Assembly (NCBI RefSeq): GCF_023509035.1
Contig: NZ_CP075583.1
Coordinates: forward strand, 1,798,001 to 1,862,000
DNA: 64,000 bases
Reading direction: 5' to 3'
DNA from: Janthinobacterium lividum
GTDB lineage: Bacteria; Pseudomonadota; Gammaproteobacteria; Burkholderiales; Burkholderiaceae_D
Shown here: positions 26,936 through 36,934 of the stretch, piece by piece
Layout: each line of letters opens with the position of its first letter
Position numbering within the stretch: position 1 is the first letter of the stretch
Notes under the pieces: generated by a model
The model's input: only the letters and a program-made list of their open reading frames with translations
Told to the model about the DNA's origin: nothing
Databases searched by the model: none
Program-made: the position numbers and the translations under genes

Positions 26936-28322
26936 ACTGCCAGTGCATCAGGCAGGGGGGAATCAGCAGCAGCAGCGCCAGCACCAGGTAGATCAGCTGC
27001 AGCGGGATCATCCACTTGGCCCACGTAATCCAGGGCACGCGCGCCAGCGCCAGCACGCCGACGGTAATGCCGGAAGTGGGGATCATCGGCGTGGTGAATT
27101 CACCGAACTGGAAGGCGAGGATGGCGGTCTGGCGCGTCACGCCCACCAGATCGGCCAGCGGCGCCATGATGGGCATGGTAAGAGCCGCCTGGCCGCTGCC
27201 CGAATGGATGAAGAAGTTGATCACCGACTGCATGAAGAACATCTTTTGCGCGGCGAAGACGGGACTCGACGAGGCCACCAGGGGCGTCAATGCATGCAGC
27301 ATGGTGTCGATGATCTGCGCATCGCGCGCCAGGATCATAGTGCCGCGCGCCAGCGCGATGACCAGCGCCACGCTCACCATGTCACGCGCGCCCTGCACGA
27401 AAGACGCCACCAGGCTGTCCATGTCGAGCCGGCCGACCAGGCCGACGACGATGGCCATCACCAGGAACAGGGCGGCGATTTCATCGATGAACCAGTCATA
27501 CTTGACGACGCCGACGACCATCGTCAGCAAGGTCGCCATGAAAATCCACAGTACGGCGCGGTGCGTGCGCGTCATGCCGGCAAAGCTGTCCAGGTCCATC
27601 GAGTGTTCACGGCGCTTTTCAATGTCGAGCAGATAGGTCGGGCTTTTTTCCGGATGGCGCTTGATGCGCGCCGCGTACCACATCAAAAACACGATGCTGA
27701 CCGCCGTGGCGATGGCCCACACGATCAGGCGGTAGCCGATGCCGGAAAAGATCGGCACGCCGGCGATGCCCTGCGCGATGCCGACATTGAACGGGTTCAG
27801 GAACGCGGCGGAAAAGCCCACCTGCGAGCCGATGAAGGGGATCGACACGCCCGTGATGGTGTCGTAGCCCAGGGCCAGGGCCAGCGGCACGAAGATCAGG
27901 ATGAAGGGAATCGCTTCCTCGTTCATGCCGAAAGTGGCGCCACCGAGCGAGAACATGGTGAAGAACACGGGGATGATGGCGGCGCGCACGAAGCGCGAAC
28001 TGGTATGCGCCTTGGCGATGGCCTTGATCAGGGAATCGAAGGCTTCCGTTTTTTGCAGCACGGCGAAGGCGCCGCCGACGATCAGCACGAAGCCGATGAT
28101 CAGGCTGGCGTCGACGAAGCCCTTGATGGGCGCCATCATCAGGGCGGCGAGTCCCTGCGGCTTGTTGTCGACATAGTGAAACGTGCCGGGGATGATCAGC
28201 TGCTTGCCGTTCACCAGTTGCGTGTCGAATTTCCCGCCCGGTACCAGCCAGGTGGCCAGGGCGATCATGGCTAGGATGCCGCACAGCAGGACGAAGGTAT
28301 TGGGGAGCTTGAATTTTCTCAT
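26934..28322 (-). CDS. YfcC-family (DcuC/ArcD-like) membrane transporter
   Basis: A 462-residue inner-membrane transporter with about 12 TM helices of the YfcC/C4-dicarboxylate-like family (IPR018385 type): MRKFKLPNTFVLLCGILAM start, re-entrant motifs FSLGGATFGMNEEAIPF and NFFIHSGSGQAALTMPIM, and FGEFTTPMIPTSG near the end. Relatives carry dipeptides, basic amino acids or dicarboxylates. It is followed upstream, on the same strand, by the M14-like hydrolase and shares a control region with the RpiR/TonB/cyanophycinase genes, so it probably imports or exports a product of that pathway (for example beta-Asp-Arg or arginine); this is inference. Confidence 0.87.
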   Translation of the reverse strand: MRKFKLPNTFVLLCGILAMIALATWLVPGGKFDTQLVNGKQLIIPGTFHYVDNKPQGLAALMMAPIKGFVDASLIIGFVLIVGGAFAVLQKTEAFDSLIKAIAKAHTSSRFVRAAIIPVFFTMFSLGGATFGMNEEAIPFILIFVPLALALGYDTITGVSIPFIGSQVGFSAAFLNPFNVGIAQGIAGVPIFSGIGYRLIVWAIATAVSIVFLMWYAARIKRHPEKSPTYLLDIEKRREHSMDLDSFAGMTRTHRAVLWIFMATLLTMVVGVVKYDWFIDEIAALFLVMAIVVGLVGRLDMDSLVASFVQGARDMVSVALVIALARGTMILARDAQIIDTMLHALTPLVASSSPVFAAQKMFFMQSVINFFIHSGSGQAALTMPIMAPLADLVGVTRQTAILAFQFGEFTTPMIPTSGITVGVLALARVPWITWAKWMIPLQLIYLVLALLLLIPPCLMHWQ

Positions 28323-28326
28323 GGCG

Positions 28327-29462
28327 TCATTGGCTCAGCAGGCTGCCGCCGCGGAAGGCGACGGCGCCGGCGACCTTGCCGACGTTCATGCCGCGCAAGA
28401 CGTGGCGGTGGGCGCTGCGCGCAAAAAGACGCCGGCGACCGTGCAGCGCAAGGTCGTCGTCTCGCCGCTGACAGGGTCGATCAGGTCGGCTACCGCGTCG
28501 CCGGCGGCCAGCACGTCGCCCATTTCGCGCAGGTAGACCAGTACGCCGTGATGCGGCGCGAGTATCGGTTCCACGCCGGCCAGCGGCGTCGGCTCGCATT
28601 GCGGGGCGGGCAGGTCGTCGCCGGCGCCGTCGATCTCCAGCACGCCCTCGATGGCGAGAAAACGCAGCAGGGCGGTGGCATCGCGTTCGGCCAGGGCGTA
28701 GCTCACTTCCACTTCGCCGCGCAACTCGACGGTGGTCGACAGGCAGGCGGCAGGAATCGGATAGCGTCCCTTGAAGTGCGCGTCGAGATCCCACCACAAT
28801 CGGCTGCAGGCTTCGTCGAACGGCTCTTCGCCGGCCGCCAGCTCCAGCAGCACGGCGCGCGCGCCCAGCAGCGCGGACAGCGGCGCGATCTGCGCGGCCA
28901 GCGGCGTGCCTGTGTAAATGTGCAGGGCCGCCTCGTTATCGCAATGCAGGTCGAGCACGATGTCGGCGTCGATGGCCATGCCCAGCAGGGTTTTCTTCAG
29001 CGTCTCCGCATCCGTGGACGGGCGCCAGGCGGCGACGGCGGCGCGCGCGTGCCGGCGTATCAGCGCCACGTTGGCTTGCGCATCCTGTCCCAGTTGGCCA
29101 TCGAGCGTGGTTTTCAGTTCATCGGCCACATGGCGGTAGGCGCGGTTGAAGTTGATGCCGGTGGTCAGGTCGAAGCGGCCGAACGGCGCGCCATGGATGG
29201 CTTGCGCCAGGCCGATCGGGTTGGCGGCCGGCACCAGGATGATTTCGCCATGCACCTTGCCCGCCGCTTCCAGCGCCAGTAGTTCGCGGCGCAGAAATTG
29301 CGATACCAGCATGCCCGGCACCTCATCCGCATGCAGCGCCGCCTGGATGTAGACCTTCTTGCCGCTGCGGCTGTCGGCAGCCGCGGCGCCAAAGTGGAAG
29401 CTGCTCAACTGGCACGCTACGCTGGCGTGCGCGGTGGAAATGGGATGCTGTTGTACTTGCAT
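28327..29462 (-). CDS. Succinylglutamate desuccinylase/aspartoacylase-family (M14-like) zinc hydrolase, frameshifted near its end
   Basis: Zinc hydrolase of the AstE/AspA branch. Zinc ligands are visible: HADE (His-x-x-Glu) near residue 47 and His in LDLHCDNE; the catalytic Glu is in STTVELRG. The strict frame stops at 28386 with an unrelated tail, whereas the next frame continues ARSAHRHVLRGMNVGKVAG ... to 28327, the normal C-terminal sequence. The switch falls at five A (28423-28427) where six or three are needed, so one base is probably missing. ATG 29462 is directly behind a CGCCCC/GGGGCG hairpin and has no clear ribosome site. In this locus it could split cyanophycin dipeptides; family members of this kind have such a role. 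Confidence 0.78.
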
Positions 29463-29520
29463 GGTGAGTTCGCCCCAAAACGGGGCGCGGTTGATGGATT
29501 TCGATCGATTATGTAGCATT

Positions 29521-29547
29521 ATTTTCACGAAGTAAATCAATGAAAAT
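29521..29547. promoter_or_regulatory. Inverted repeat in the divergent control region, candidate RpiR operator
   Basis: ATTTTCA (29521-29527) and TGAAAAT (29541-29547) form a perfect 7-bp inverted repeat, spacing 13, in the AT-rich stretch between the M14-like gene and the RpiR gene. Centre spacing of 20 bp suits a dimeric regulator. Binding is inferred. Confidence 0.4.
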
Positions 29548-29665
29548 CCTTTTACAAATATTTGTTGAGTTTTCTTTTTGATATGAGTACAGTAAGTTCC
29601 AGCGACCCGTTTTCGCCTTTTATTTTCGTCATCCGCCATGCACAAGAACACAGGCCGCCAGTGAT

Positions 29666-30667
29666 ATGAAATCATCCGCCAGTCCTGCACGCAGCAGTTC
29701 CCGCACGCCAGCGGCCACCGCCCTATCGTCGCCCGATGCCGCGTTCGCGCAATCGCCGCTGGGGCAGGCGCTGATGCACGTGCTGGCCAGCGGCTCGGCG
29801 TCGCAGCGGCAGATCGCCGATTACCTGCTGCGCAACCAGATGCGGGTGACGGCGCTGGGCATCGAGGAACTGGCCGACAGCTGCCAGGTATCGACGGCCA
29901 CCATCAGCCGCTTCGCACGCGACATCGGCCAGAAGAATTATTCGGCCATGCGCGGCGCCATGGCCGAAACCCTGCAATCGCTTTTGCAGCCCGTCGACAA
30001 GTTGCGCCGCACGATAGAGCGCCGCGCGCGCGCCACGTCGCCCGTCACGGAAAGCCTGGAATATGCGGCCGCGAACATCGCCGCCACATCCGACGCCCTG
30101 TCGCCGCACGCCATGCAGGCCGTGGTGCGCCGCCTGACGCGCGCCAAGGTGGTGTATGTGATGGGTTTTGGCCTGTCGGCCAACCTGGCCGGCATGCTGG
30201 TGCAGCATCTGCAGCCGTTTTGTCCGCATGTGGTGGAAGTGGTGGGCATCGGCGGCTCGGAAGTGGCGGCCGGCCATCTGGTCAACCTGACGGCGCAGGA
30301 CGTGCTGGTGGTGATCTCGTTCCCCCGTTATACGCTCGATTGCATCGGCCTGGCCAGCTTCGCGCGCGACCGCGGCGCCTGCATCGTGGCGCTCACCGAT
30401 TCGCCCGCGTCCCCCCTGGCCGAACTGGCCGACCACGCGCTGTATGCGCAAAGCACGCATCCCGTCCTGCCCAGCAGCGCCAGCACGGCGCTGGCCATGA
30501 TCGAGGCGCTGGCCGTGGCGCTGATGGTATCGAACAAGAAGAACGTTGAAAAAGCGGCCCGCTTGAGCGAAGTCATCGCCGCCTATCTGTACGGCGGCGA
30601 ACATGGTGTGCAGGGCACCCGGAAAACAGCAGCAAAGCAGCGCAAGGCAGTGCCGCAGTCATTATAA
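29666..30667 (+). CDS. MurR/RpiR-family transcriptional regulator
   Basis: A 333-residue regulator: disordered N-terminal tail (1-35), HTH_6 domain (about 45-115; ASQRQIADYLL, GIEELADSCQVSTATISRFAR) and a C-terminal SIS sugar/ligand domain (about 150-280; VVYVMGFGLSANLAGML, DVLVVISFPRYTLDCI). Such proteins usually sense phosphosugars, but members also control amino-acid and peptide catabolism. It is divergent from the M14-like/YfcC pair and upstream of the TonB receptor and cyanophycinase, so it probably controls both arms. Confidence 0.88.
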   Translation: MKSSASPARSSSRTPAATALSSPDAAFAQSPLGQALMHVLASGSASQRQIADYLLRNQMRVTALGIEELADSCQVSTATISRFARDIGQKNYSAMRGAMAETLQSLLQPVDKLRRTIERRARATSPVTESLEYAAANIAATSDALSPHAMQAVVRRLTRAKVVYVMGFGLSANLAGMLVQHLQPFCPHVVEVVGIGGSEVAAGHLVNLTAQDVLVVISFPRYTLDCIGLASFARDRGACIVALTDSPASPLAELADHALYAQSTHPVLPSSASTALAMIEALAVALMVSNKKNVEKAARLSEVIAAYLYGGEHGVQGTRKTAAKQRKAVPQSL

Positions 30668-30700
30668 AAATCAGCAATAACACCATCGGGGAGATTTTGC

Positions 30701-33495
30701 ATGCAAGCAGAAAAACAAGACGGCAGCTGCGTACGGCCACGCGAGTCGGCGCTGGCGCATGCTATGCGCCTGGCACTGGGGGCCTTGGGCGTGTCGGCGA
30801 CGCTGGGCATGCTGGCCAGCGGCGCTCAGGCGCAAGCGCAGGAGCAGGATGGCGAGCCTGCGCCGAAAAAATGCAGCGCGTGGAAATCACGGGGTCGGCC
30901 ATCAAGCGGCTGGAGTCGGAGACGGCGCTGCCGGTACAGATCATCACGCGTGCCGATATCGAAAAGGCGGGCGTGACGACGGCGGCCGAGCTGATGGCGC
31001 GCGTGTCGGCCAACGTGGGCGGCTTGACCGATGGCGCCAGCATCAATATCGGCGGCGACCAGCGCGGCTTCAACAGCGCCAACCTGCGCGGCGTGGGCAC
31101 GTCATCGACGCTGGTGCTGCTCAATGGCCGGCGCATGGCCAACTTTGCCTCGCCCGGCGACGATGCGGGCGTGGACCTGAATAATATCCCCGCCGCCGCC
31201 CTGCAGCGCGTGGAAGTGCTGCTCGACGGCGCATCGGCCCTGTACGGCACGGACGCCATCGGCGGCGTCATCAATTTTATTACGCGCAAGGATTATCAGG
31301 GCGTGGAGCTGAACGTTTACGGCAGCCGCACCGATGAAGGGGGCGCCGGCAAGCGCACGGCCAGCATCACGGCCGGTACGGGCGACCTGGCGACGGATGG
31401 CTACAATATCTTTGCCGTGGTCGACATGCAAAAGACGGACCGCCTCAGCTCCTCGCAGCGCAAGTTCATCCCGAACCTGCAGGTTCCGCAGCGCCTGGGG
31501 CATTTGCTGTCGAGTTTTACCAGCCCGGCGAATATCCGCCTGTCGGGGGAGCAGCGCGACTATTTGCAGGACAATGGCTTCCTGCTCAATGGCCGGCCGA
31601 TTAGCAACCGCCAGATCAATCTGTCGATCCCGAACTGTTCGCCACCGGCCAACCTGTACCTGCCGGCGGGAACGGGCGGCGTCGATGCCTGTACCTACGA
31701 TTACATGGGCGACACGGAGCTGTATCCGAAGACGGACAAGCAGAACTTGCTCACGCGCGGCGTACTGAAGCTGAATAACGACCACCAGTTGTACGCGGAA
31801 GTGGCGCTGAGCCGTTCGCGCAGCTATTACGTGGGCTCGTCGGCGCGTGTGATCGGCTATCTCGATTACAGCAAGGTGCCGCAGCTGGCCAATACCGGCC
31901 TCGATAGCATCGTCGACGAAGACGGCAATCCGACTGCGCGCGAATTGGAACTGCGCATGCGCCTGAACGAGGCGGGCATGCGCACCAGTCAGCTGACCAG
32001 CGAGAGCCAGCGCTTCGTGGTGGGCGCCAGCGGCACGCTCGCCGGCTGGGATTACGACGTGGGCTTCAATCACAGCGTCAATGTCGTGAAGGACCGCGAT
32101 ACGCATGGTTATGTCCTGTACGACAAGCTGTTGGAGGGCATCGCCTCTGGCGACATCAACCCGTTCGGCCCATCGGGCGCGAAGGGCAAGGCGCTGCTCG
32201 ACAGCATCCAGGTCAATGACGAAGTACGGCATGCGCGCGGCACCATGGATGCGCTCGACTTCAAGGCATCGCGCGCGCTGATGGCGCTGGGTGGCGGCGA
32301 CATGGCGCTGGCCGTGGGCGGCGAAGTGCGCCGCGAACGCACGGAGTTCCGTCCATCGGCGTTGCTGATGAGCGATAACATCAACAACGACGCGGCGCCC
32401 GAAGGCGGCGTGGCCACCAGCGACAGCCGCAAGGTGCAAGCCATCTACAGCGAATTGCTGCTGCCATTTACCAAGCAGTGGCAGGCGCAGTTGTCTGGCC
32501 GTTACGACCACTACCAGCAGGTAGGCGGCGCCCTCAGTCCCAAGATCGGGCTGACCTATATGCCCAGCAAGCAGGTGCTGCTACGCGCTTCGGCCGGCAA
32601 GGGCTTCCGCGCGCCATCGATGTCGGACTTGCACCGGCCCACTGCCTATAGCAGCACGGCGACCTTGCCCGATCCCGTGTATTGCGCGAGCGAGAACGAT
32701 GATTACTCCGTCTGCGCCGACAACTGGGATACGCGTCGCTACAGCAACGACAAGCTGAAACCGGAACGTAGCCGTCGGTTTACGGCCGGCCTGGTACTCG
32801 AACCAAGTCAGCACTGGACCTTCAGCGCCGACTATTGGAACATCAAGCGCACGGACCTGATCAGCGAAATCGGCGACGACATCATCCTCGGTAACCTGGC
32901 CAAGTATGGCGACCTGGTACACCGCAACAAGGACAATGAAATCGATTATATCGAGCTGCGCAAGGAGAACCGGGGCGCACAAAAAGCTGCGGGCATCGAC
33001 CTGACGGCCGACCTGCATGGCGTGCAAACGGCGTGGGGACGTTTCGGCGGCCATTTGAGCGGCACCTATGTGCTCGATTCGAAAATCCAGACCAGCCCCG
33101 GCGACGTCTTTATCAGCAACCTGAATAAATTCGTCACGGACGGCGTGGTGCAGCGCTGGCGCCATACGATTACCCTGGACTGGGACAATGGCCCGTATTC
33201 GGCCAGTCTGTCGAACACGTATTCAAGCGGCTACGATGACCAGAATTCGGCCATCAACACGGACGATGGCAGCGTGGTCAAGCCGAACCGGGTGAAGGCC
33301 TACACGCTGTGGGACATGTCCGGCGCGTATGCCGTCAGCAAGCAGTTCAAGCTGCGCGCGGGCATACAGAATTTGTTCAATACGAGTCCGCCGTACTCGA
33401 ACCAGGCGTACTTTTTCCTCTCCGGCTATGACCCGACCTACACGGACCCGCGCGGCCGGCGCTTCTATGCCAGCGCCAATTACAGCTTCAAGTAA
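30701..33495 (+). CDS. TonB-dependent receptor, frameshifted just after its signal peptide
   Basis: Outer-membrane active transporter of about 931 residues. From ATG 30701 (GGGGAG upstream) the frame gives a signal peptide ending GAQAQAQEQDG, then PAPKK and loses register at six A (30866-30871). One extra A would join it to the frame that runs from MQRVEITGS to 33495: plug domain (VQIITRADIEKAGVTT, FNSANLRGVGTSSTLVLLNGRR, VEVLLDGASALYGTDAIGGVINF) and a 22-strand barrel ending YASANYSFK. A one-base deletion, real or an error, therefore separates signal peptide and plug. It probably imports cyanophycin fragments or dipeptides. Confidence 0.85.
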
Positions 33496-33657
33496 GCAGT
33501 TTTACATAGAAGCGTGGAGATACCGCAACAACGCTGTCATATGCAGCAAGTAGTATCGTAGTTCGAGGCAGTTGGGTTGCAAGCAGAAGTTTTGGCAGCA
33601 AGGGCGCGCGCCTGTAGCAACAAGTGTGCGCCACTTTCCTTGTATTCGAGAGGCACC

Positions 33658-34912
33658 ATGAAATCATCCGCAAGCCTGTATCACACCTTCCGCGCCGCGC
33701 TGCTGTTCGCGCTGGCATTGTGCAGCTTCCATGCCGTGGCGGCGCCTGGCGGCAGTGCCATCGGCAGTGCCCCGCAGGGCACCCTCGTCATCATTGGCGG
33801 CGGCCTGCGCGCCGACAATGCCGAAGTCTGGCAGCGCATCGTCAAGTTGTCGGGCGGGCCAGGCGCGCGCATCGCCGTGCTGGCCTCGGCCGCGATGAAC
33901 CCGGAAAAATCGGGTGAAAGCATCATCAAGAAGCTGAACCAATATGGTGCCGACGCCTTTTTCGTGCCGCTGGCCGTCAAGCTGGCCAATCGCGACTACC
34001 GCAAGGCAGCCGAAGACCCGGCCATCGTCACGCAGATCAAGTCGGCCAGCGGTATCTATTTTGCCGGCGGCGACCAGGGACGCATCACGCAAGCCTTGCT
34101 GCGCCCGGACGGCAGCCGCACGGCCGCGCTGGAAGCCATCTGGTTGGTCTACCGCAATGGTGGCGTGATCGCCGGTTCCAGCGCCGGCGCGGCCATCATG
34201 AGCACCACCATGTTTTACGACGCCAAGCCCGTGCTCGACATGCTCAAGATGGGCGTCACGGACGGGCGCGAGATTGCGCCGGGCCTGGGCTTCATCGGCA
34301 GCGATGTCTTCGTGGACCAGCATCTGCTGGTGCGCGGGCGCTTTGCGCGCATGATTCCCGTGATGCTGAAAAAAGGCTATCACCTGGGACTGGGCATCGA
34401 TGAAAACAGCGCCATGGTGGTCGACGCCATGCGCGACGTGGAAGTCATCGGCTATAGCGGCGCCTTGCTGATCGACCTGTCGGGCGCCATCAGCGACCGC
34501 GGCGTGAAAAATTTCAATATCAGCAACGCCGCCATCAGCTACCTGGACCGGGGCGACAAATTCAACCTCGTCACGCGCGTGTTTACACCGTCGCCGGACA
34601 AGGCCGACAACAAGCTCGATCCGAACCAGCCCGACATGCGCGAGCCCGTGTTTTACCAACGATATTCTCGGCAATAACGCGGTGCTCGACCTGATGGGCA
34701 ACCTGATCGACAACGCGCAGCAGGAAGCCATCGGCATCGCCTTCGGCAACCCGCGCGATCCGTATCCGGACCTGGGCTTCGAGTTCCGCTTCAGTAAAAC
34801 GGTCAACAGTGTCGGCTACAGCTCGACCGAGGCGGAAGCGTATTCGGTGCTGAAGCTGCGCCTCGACATCCGCCCCATCCAGTTGCGCCAGCCCCTGTAC
34901 CGCTACAAGTAA
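33658..34912 (+). CDS. Exported cyanophycinase (S51 family), frameshifted near its end
   Basis: Extracellular or periplasmic cyanophycinase: serine protease-like enzyme that cuts multi-L-arginyl-poly-L-aspartate into beta-Asp-Arg dipeptides. Signal peptide MKSSASLYHTFRAALLFALA ... HAVAA. Family marks: LVIIGGGLRADNAEVW, FAGGDQGRITQALL (substrate-binding loop) and the nucleophile region VIAGSSAGAAIM. The strict frame stops at 34677 after EPVFYQRYSRQ; four T at 34651-34654 should be three, which gives EPVFTNDILGNNAVLDLMG and continues to TAA 34912. The intact enzyme would be about 417 residues. GAGAGG precedes ATG 33658. The end overlaps the converging DUF418 gene. Confidence 0.86.
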
Positions 34913-36123
34913 GCGGCGCGCCGCCAGCGGGGCCACGCGGCGATCGTCAGTGCCCTGAGCAGCCATTCGACAGGGCCATACGCGTGGCCGCGCAGCCACC
35001 AGCGGCTCAGTGGCAGCTGCATGCAAAAGAGGATGACGGCCAGCGCCAGGGCGCCCAGCGGCGAGACGCTGCCCATCAGGCGCGCGCCATACGCGAGGAA
35101 CAGCCAGGCGCAGATGGCCGACTGCAGCAGGTAGTTCGACAGGGCCATGCGGCCCGTGTCGGCCAGCAGGGAAAACAGCGTGCCGTCGCGCAGGCGCTCG
35201 AACAGGGCCAGCGCCAGCGCCAGGTAAGCGCCCGCCAGCAGCGGCGCGCTTGCCAGGCCCACGGCCAGTCCCGCCACCTGCCATGCCTGGCTGTCCCCAT
35301 ACACGGAAGTCCACGCATAGATGGCGGCGCCGGGCAGCCCCACCAGCGTGCCGGCCCACAGAAGGCGGCGCCGCAGCGGCAGATAAGCGCTTGCGTGCAG
35401 CAGCATCTCGCGCTTGCCGGCGGCCAGGCCGCACAGGAACATGGCCAGCGCGCAGGGCGCCTGCACCAGCAGCAGGACGATCCAGATTTCACTCAGTTCG
35501 CGCAGATGCTGATTGACGACGGCGGCCGGCGTGGCGCGATAGGCGGCCAGCGCGCTTGCCGCCTTTTGCGCCATCGCCACGGCGTTGTCCGCGGCGTCGC
35601 CCGCCGGCTGCAGGCTTTGCAGCCAGGCCATGCCTGCCCAGAATGCCACGCAGACGGTGACGAGAATCAACGCCAGGGACAGTGCCTGGCGTTCGCCGCA
35701 GCGGTGCAGCGCCAGCAGCACGATGCCCAGCACGGCGTAGGTGGTGAGTATATCGCCATGAAACAGGAGCACGGCATGCAGGGCGCCGATCAGCCACAGG
35801 CCCGCTTGCCGGCGCAGCATGCGCGGCACGAACGGCGCGTCGGCGCGCGCCGCCGCCTGCAACTGCAAGGTGAAGCTGTAGCCGAACAGGAAGGAAAACA
35901 GCAGGTAGAACTTGGTCTCGAACAGCAGGGCGACGAGAAAATGCGTGGCGCGGTCCACGCCGCCGTGAAAGGCCGGATCGGTCATGCCCAGGCCGAACCA
36001 GGGCGTGGCGAAGGCGCCGATATTGACGACCAAAATGCCGAACAGGGCGCAGCCGCGCAGGGCGTCGACGTCGGCGATGCGCGTCGATGGTGTGCTTGGT
36101 GAGCCGCTCATGGCGCCGCTCAT
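34903..36123 (-). CDS. DUF418-family (YeiB-like) membrane protein
   Basis: A 406-residue inner-membrane protein of about ten TM helices. It begins RIADVDALRGCALFGILVVNIGAF, the conserved YeiB/DUF418 entry, and has FLFGYSFTLQLQ and TGRMALSNYLLQSAICAWLF (DUF418 core). Function is unknown; family members are predicted transporters or acyl-transfer-like proteins. The start overlaps the stop of the TetR gene by four bases (ATGA type), so the two form an operon. Its 3' end overlaps the cyanophycinase 3' end by ten bases. Confidence 0.87.
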   Translation of the reverse strand: MSGAMSGSPSTPSTRIADVDALRGCALFGILVVNIGAFATPWFGLGMTDPAFHGGVDRATHFLVALLFETKFYLLFSFLFGYSFTLQLQAAARADAPFVPRMLRRQAGLWLIGALHAVLLFHGDILTTYAVLGIVLLALHRCGERQALSLALILVTVCVAFWAGMAWLQSLQPAGDAADNAVAMAQKAASALAAYRATPAAVVNQHLRELSEIWIVLLLVQAPCALAMFLCGLAAGKREMLLHASAYLPLRRRLLWAGTLVGLPGAAIYAWTSVYGDSQAWQVAGLAVGLASAPLLAGAYLALALALFERLRDGTLFSLLADTGRMALSNYLLQSAICAWLFLAYGARLMGSVSPLGALALAVILFCMQLPLSRWWLRGHAYGPVEWLLRALTIAAWPRWRRAAYL

Positions 36124-36722
36124 GACAGGGCAGGGCGCAGGAAGCGCGCCAATAACAGGTGCAGGCTGGCCCGCTGCGCCAGCGGCGCGTAATGGGGATC
36201 GACGGCGACCCGGTTGAAGATGCCGTCGATCAGTGCGGCGATCCAGCTGGCCGTTTGCGCGGCGTCCAGCGCGGCGTCGATCTGGCTCCGCGCGGCCGCC
36301 TCTTCCAGCAAGGTTTGCAGGCCGCGGCGCAGGCTGGCGTCATTGCGCGCCACCCTGGCCGCGATATCCGTGTCGCGCATCGCCTCTGCGGAAATTTCCA
36401 GCGCCAGTGCCGCAAAGTCCGCGTCGGCCGCCAGCGCCAGCACCAGGTCCATGAAGTCGAGCAGGGCGCCGTACGCATCGGCGCTGCCTTGCGCGCCAGC
36501 GAAATAGGCGGCCGTCTCGCCGCCTTCCTGGTCGACGATGGCGGCGATGATGGCTTGCTTGGTGGGGAAGTAATGAAACAGGTTACCGGGACTCATGCCC
36601 GCTTGCGCGCAGATGGCGGCGGTGCTGGTCTGGTGAAAGCCCTTGCGCGCAAAGCAGCTGCGCGCGGCGGCGAGGATGGCGTCGCGGCGCGCCGCGTGTT
36701 TGCCGGGATCGATGGTGCGCAT
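36120..36722 (-). CDS. TetR-family transcriptional regulator
   Basis: A 200-residue repressor with the canonical N-terminal HTH (DAILAAARSCFARKGFHQTS ... ICAQAGMSPGNLFHYFPTKQ) and a helical ligand-binding domain. It is the first gene of a two-gene operon with DUF418 and probably autoregulates through the palindrome about 20-40 bases upstream of its start. Confidence 0.93.
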   Translation of the reverse strand: MRTIDPGKHAARRDAILAAARSCFARKGFHQTSTAAICAQAGMSPGNLFHYFPTKQAIIAAIVDQEGGETAAYFAGAQGSADAYGALLDFMDLVLALAADADFAALALEISAEAMRDTDIAARVARNDASLRRGLQTLLEEAAARSQIDAALDAAQTASWIAALIDGIFNRVAVDPHYAPLAQRASLHLLLARFLRPALS

Positions 36723-36740
36723 GGGGGGCTGTTCCTTTAA

Positions 36741-36764
36741 TTAATCGACTAATCAGTCTAATAT
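36741..36764. promoter_or_regulatory. Candidate TetR operator
   Basis: AT-rich near-palindrome centred on GACTAATCAGTC (36747-36758; GACT with AGTC, flanked by TTAATC and TAATAT), 20 bases upstream of the TetR start. Size and position suit autoregulation. Binding is inferred. Confidence 0.45.
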
Positions 36765-36934
36765 AAATCGATAGCCTCGCCTGGTCAAGCGTAGCGTGTG
36801 AAATGGACGCTTTGCACGCTCGCTTCCTCTCGCTACAATGTGCCGGAGCGGTTTCCCCTACACCTGCCGGCAGGCCCGCTGATTGTTTGGAAAACCGTTC
36901 CCTTCACCTGTTTTTCTACCGTTTTAGGAATGAC

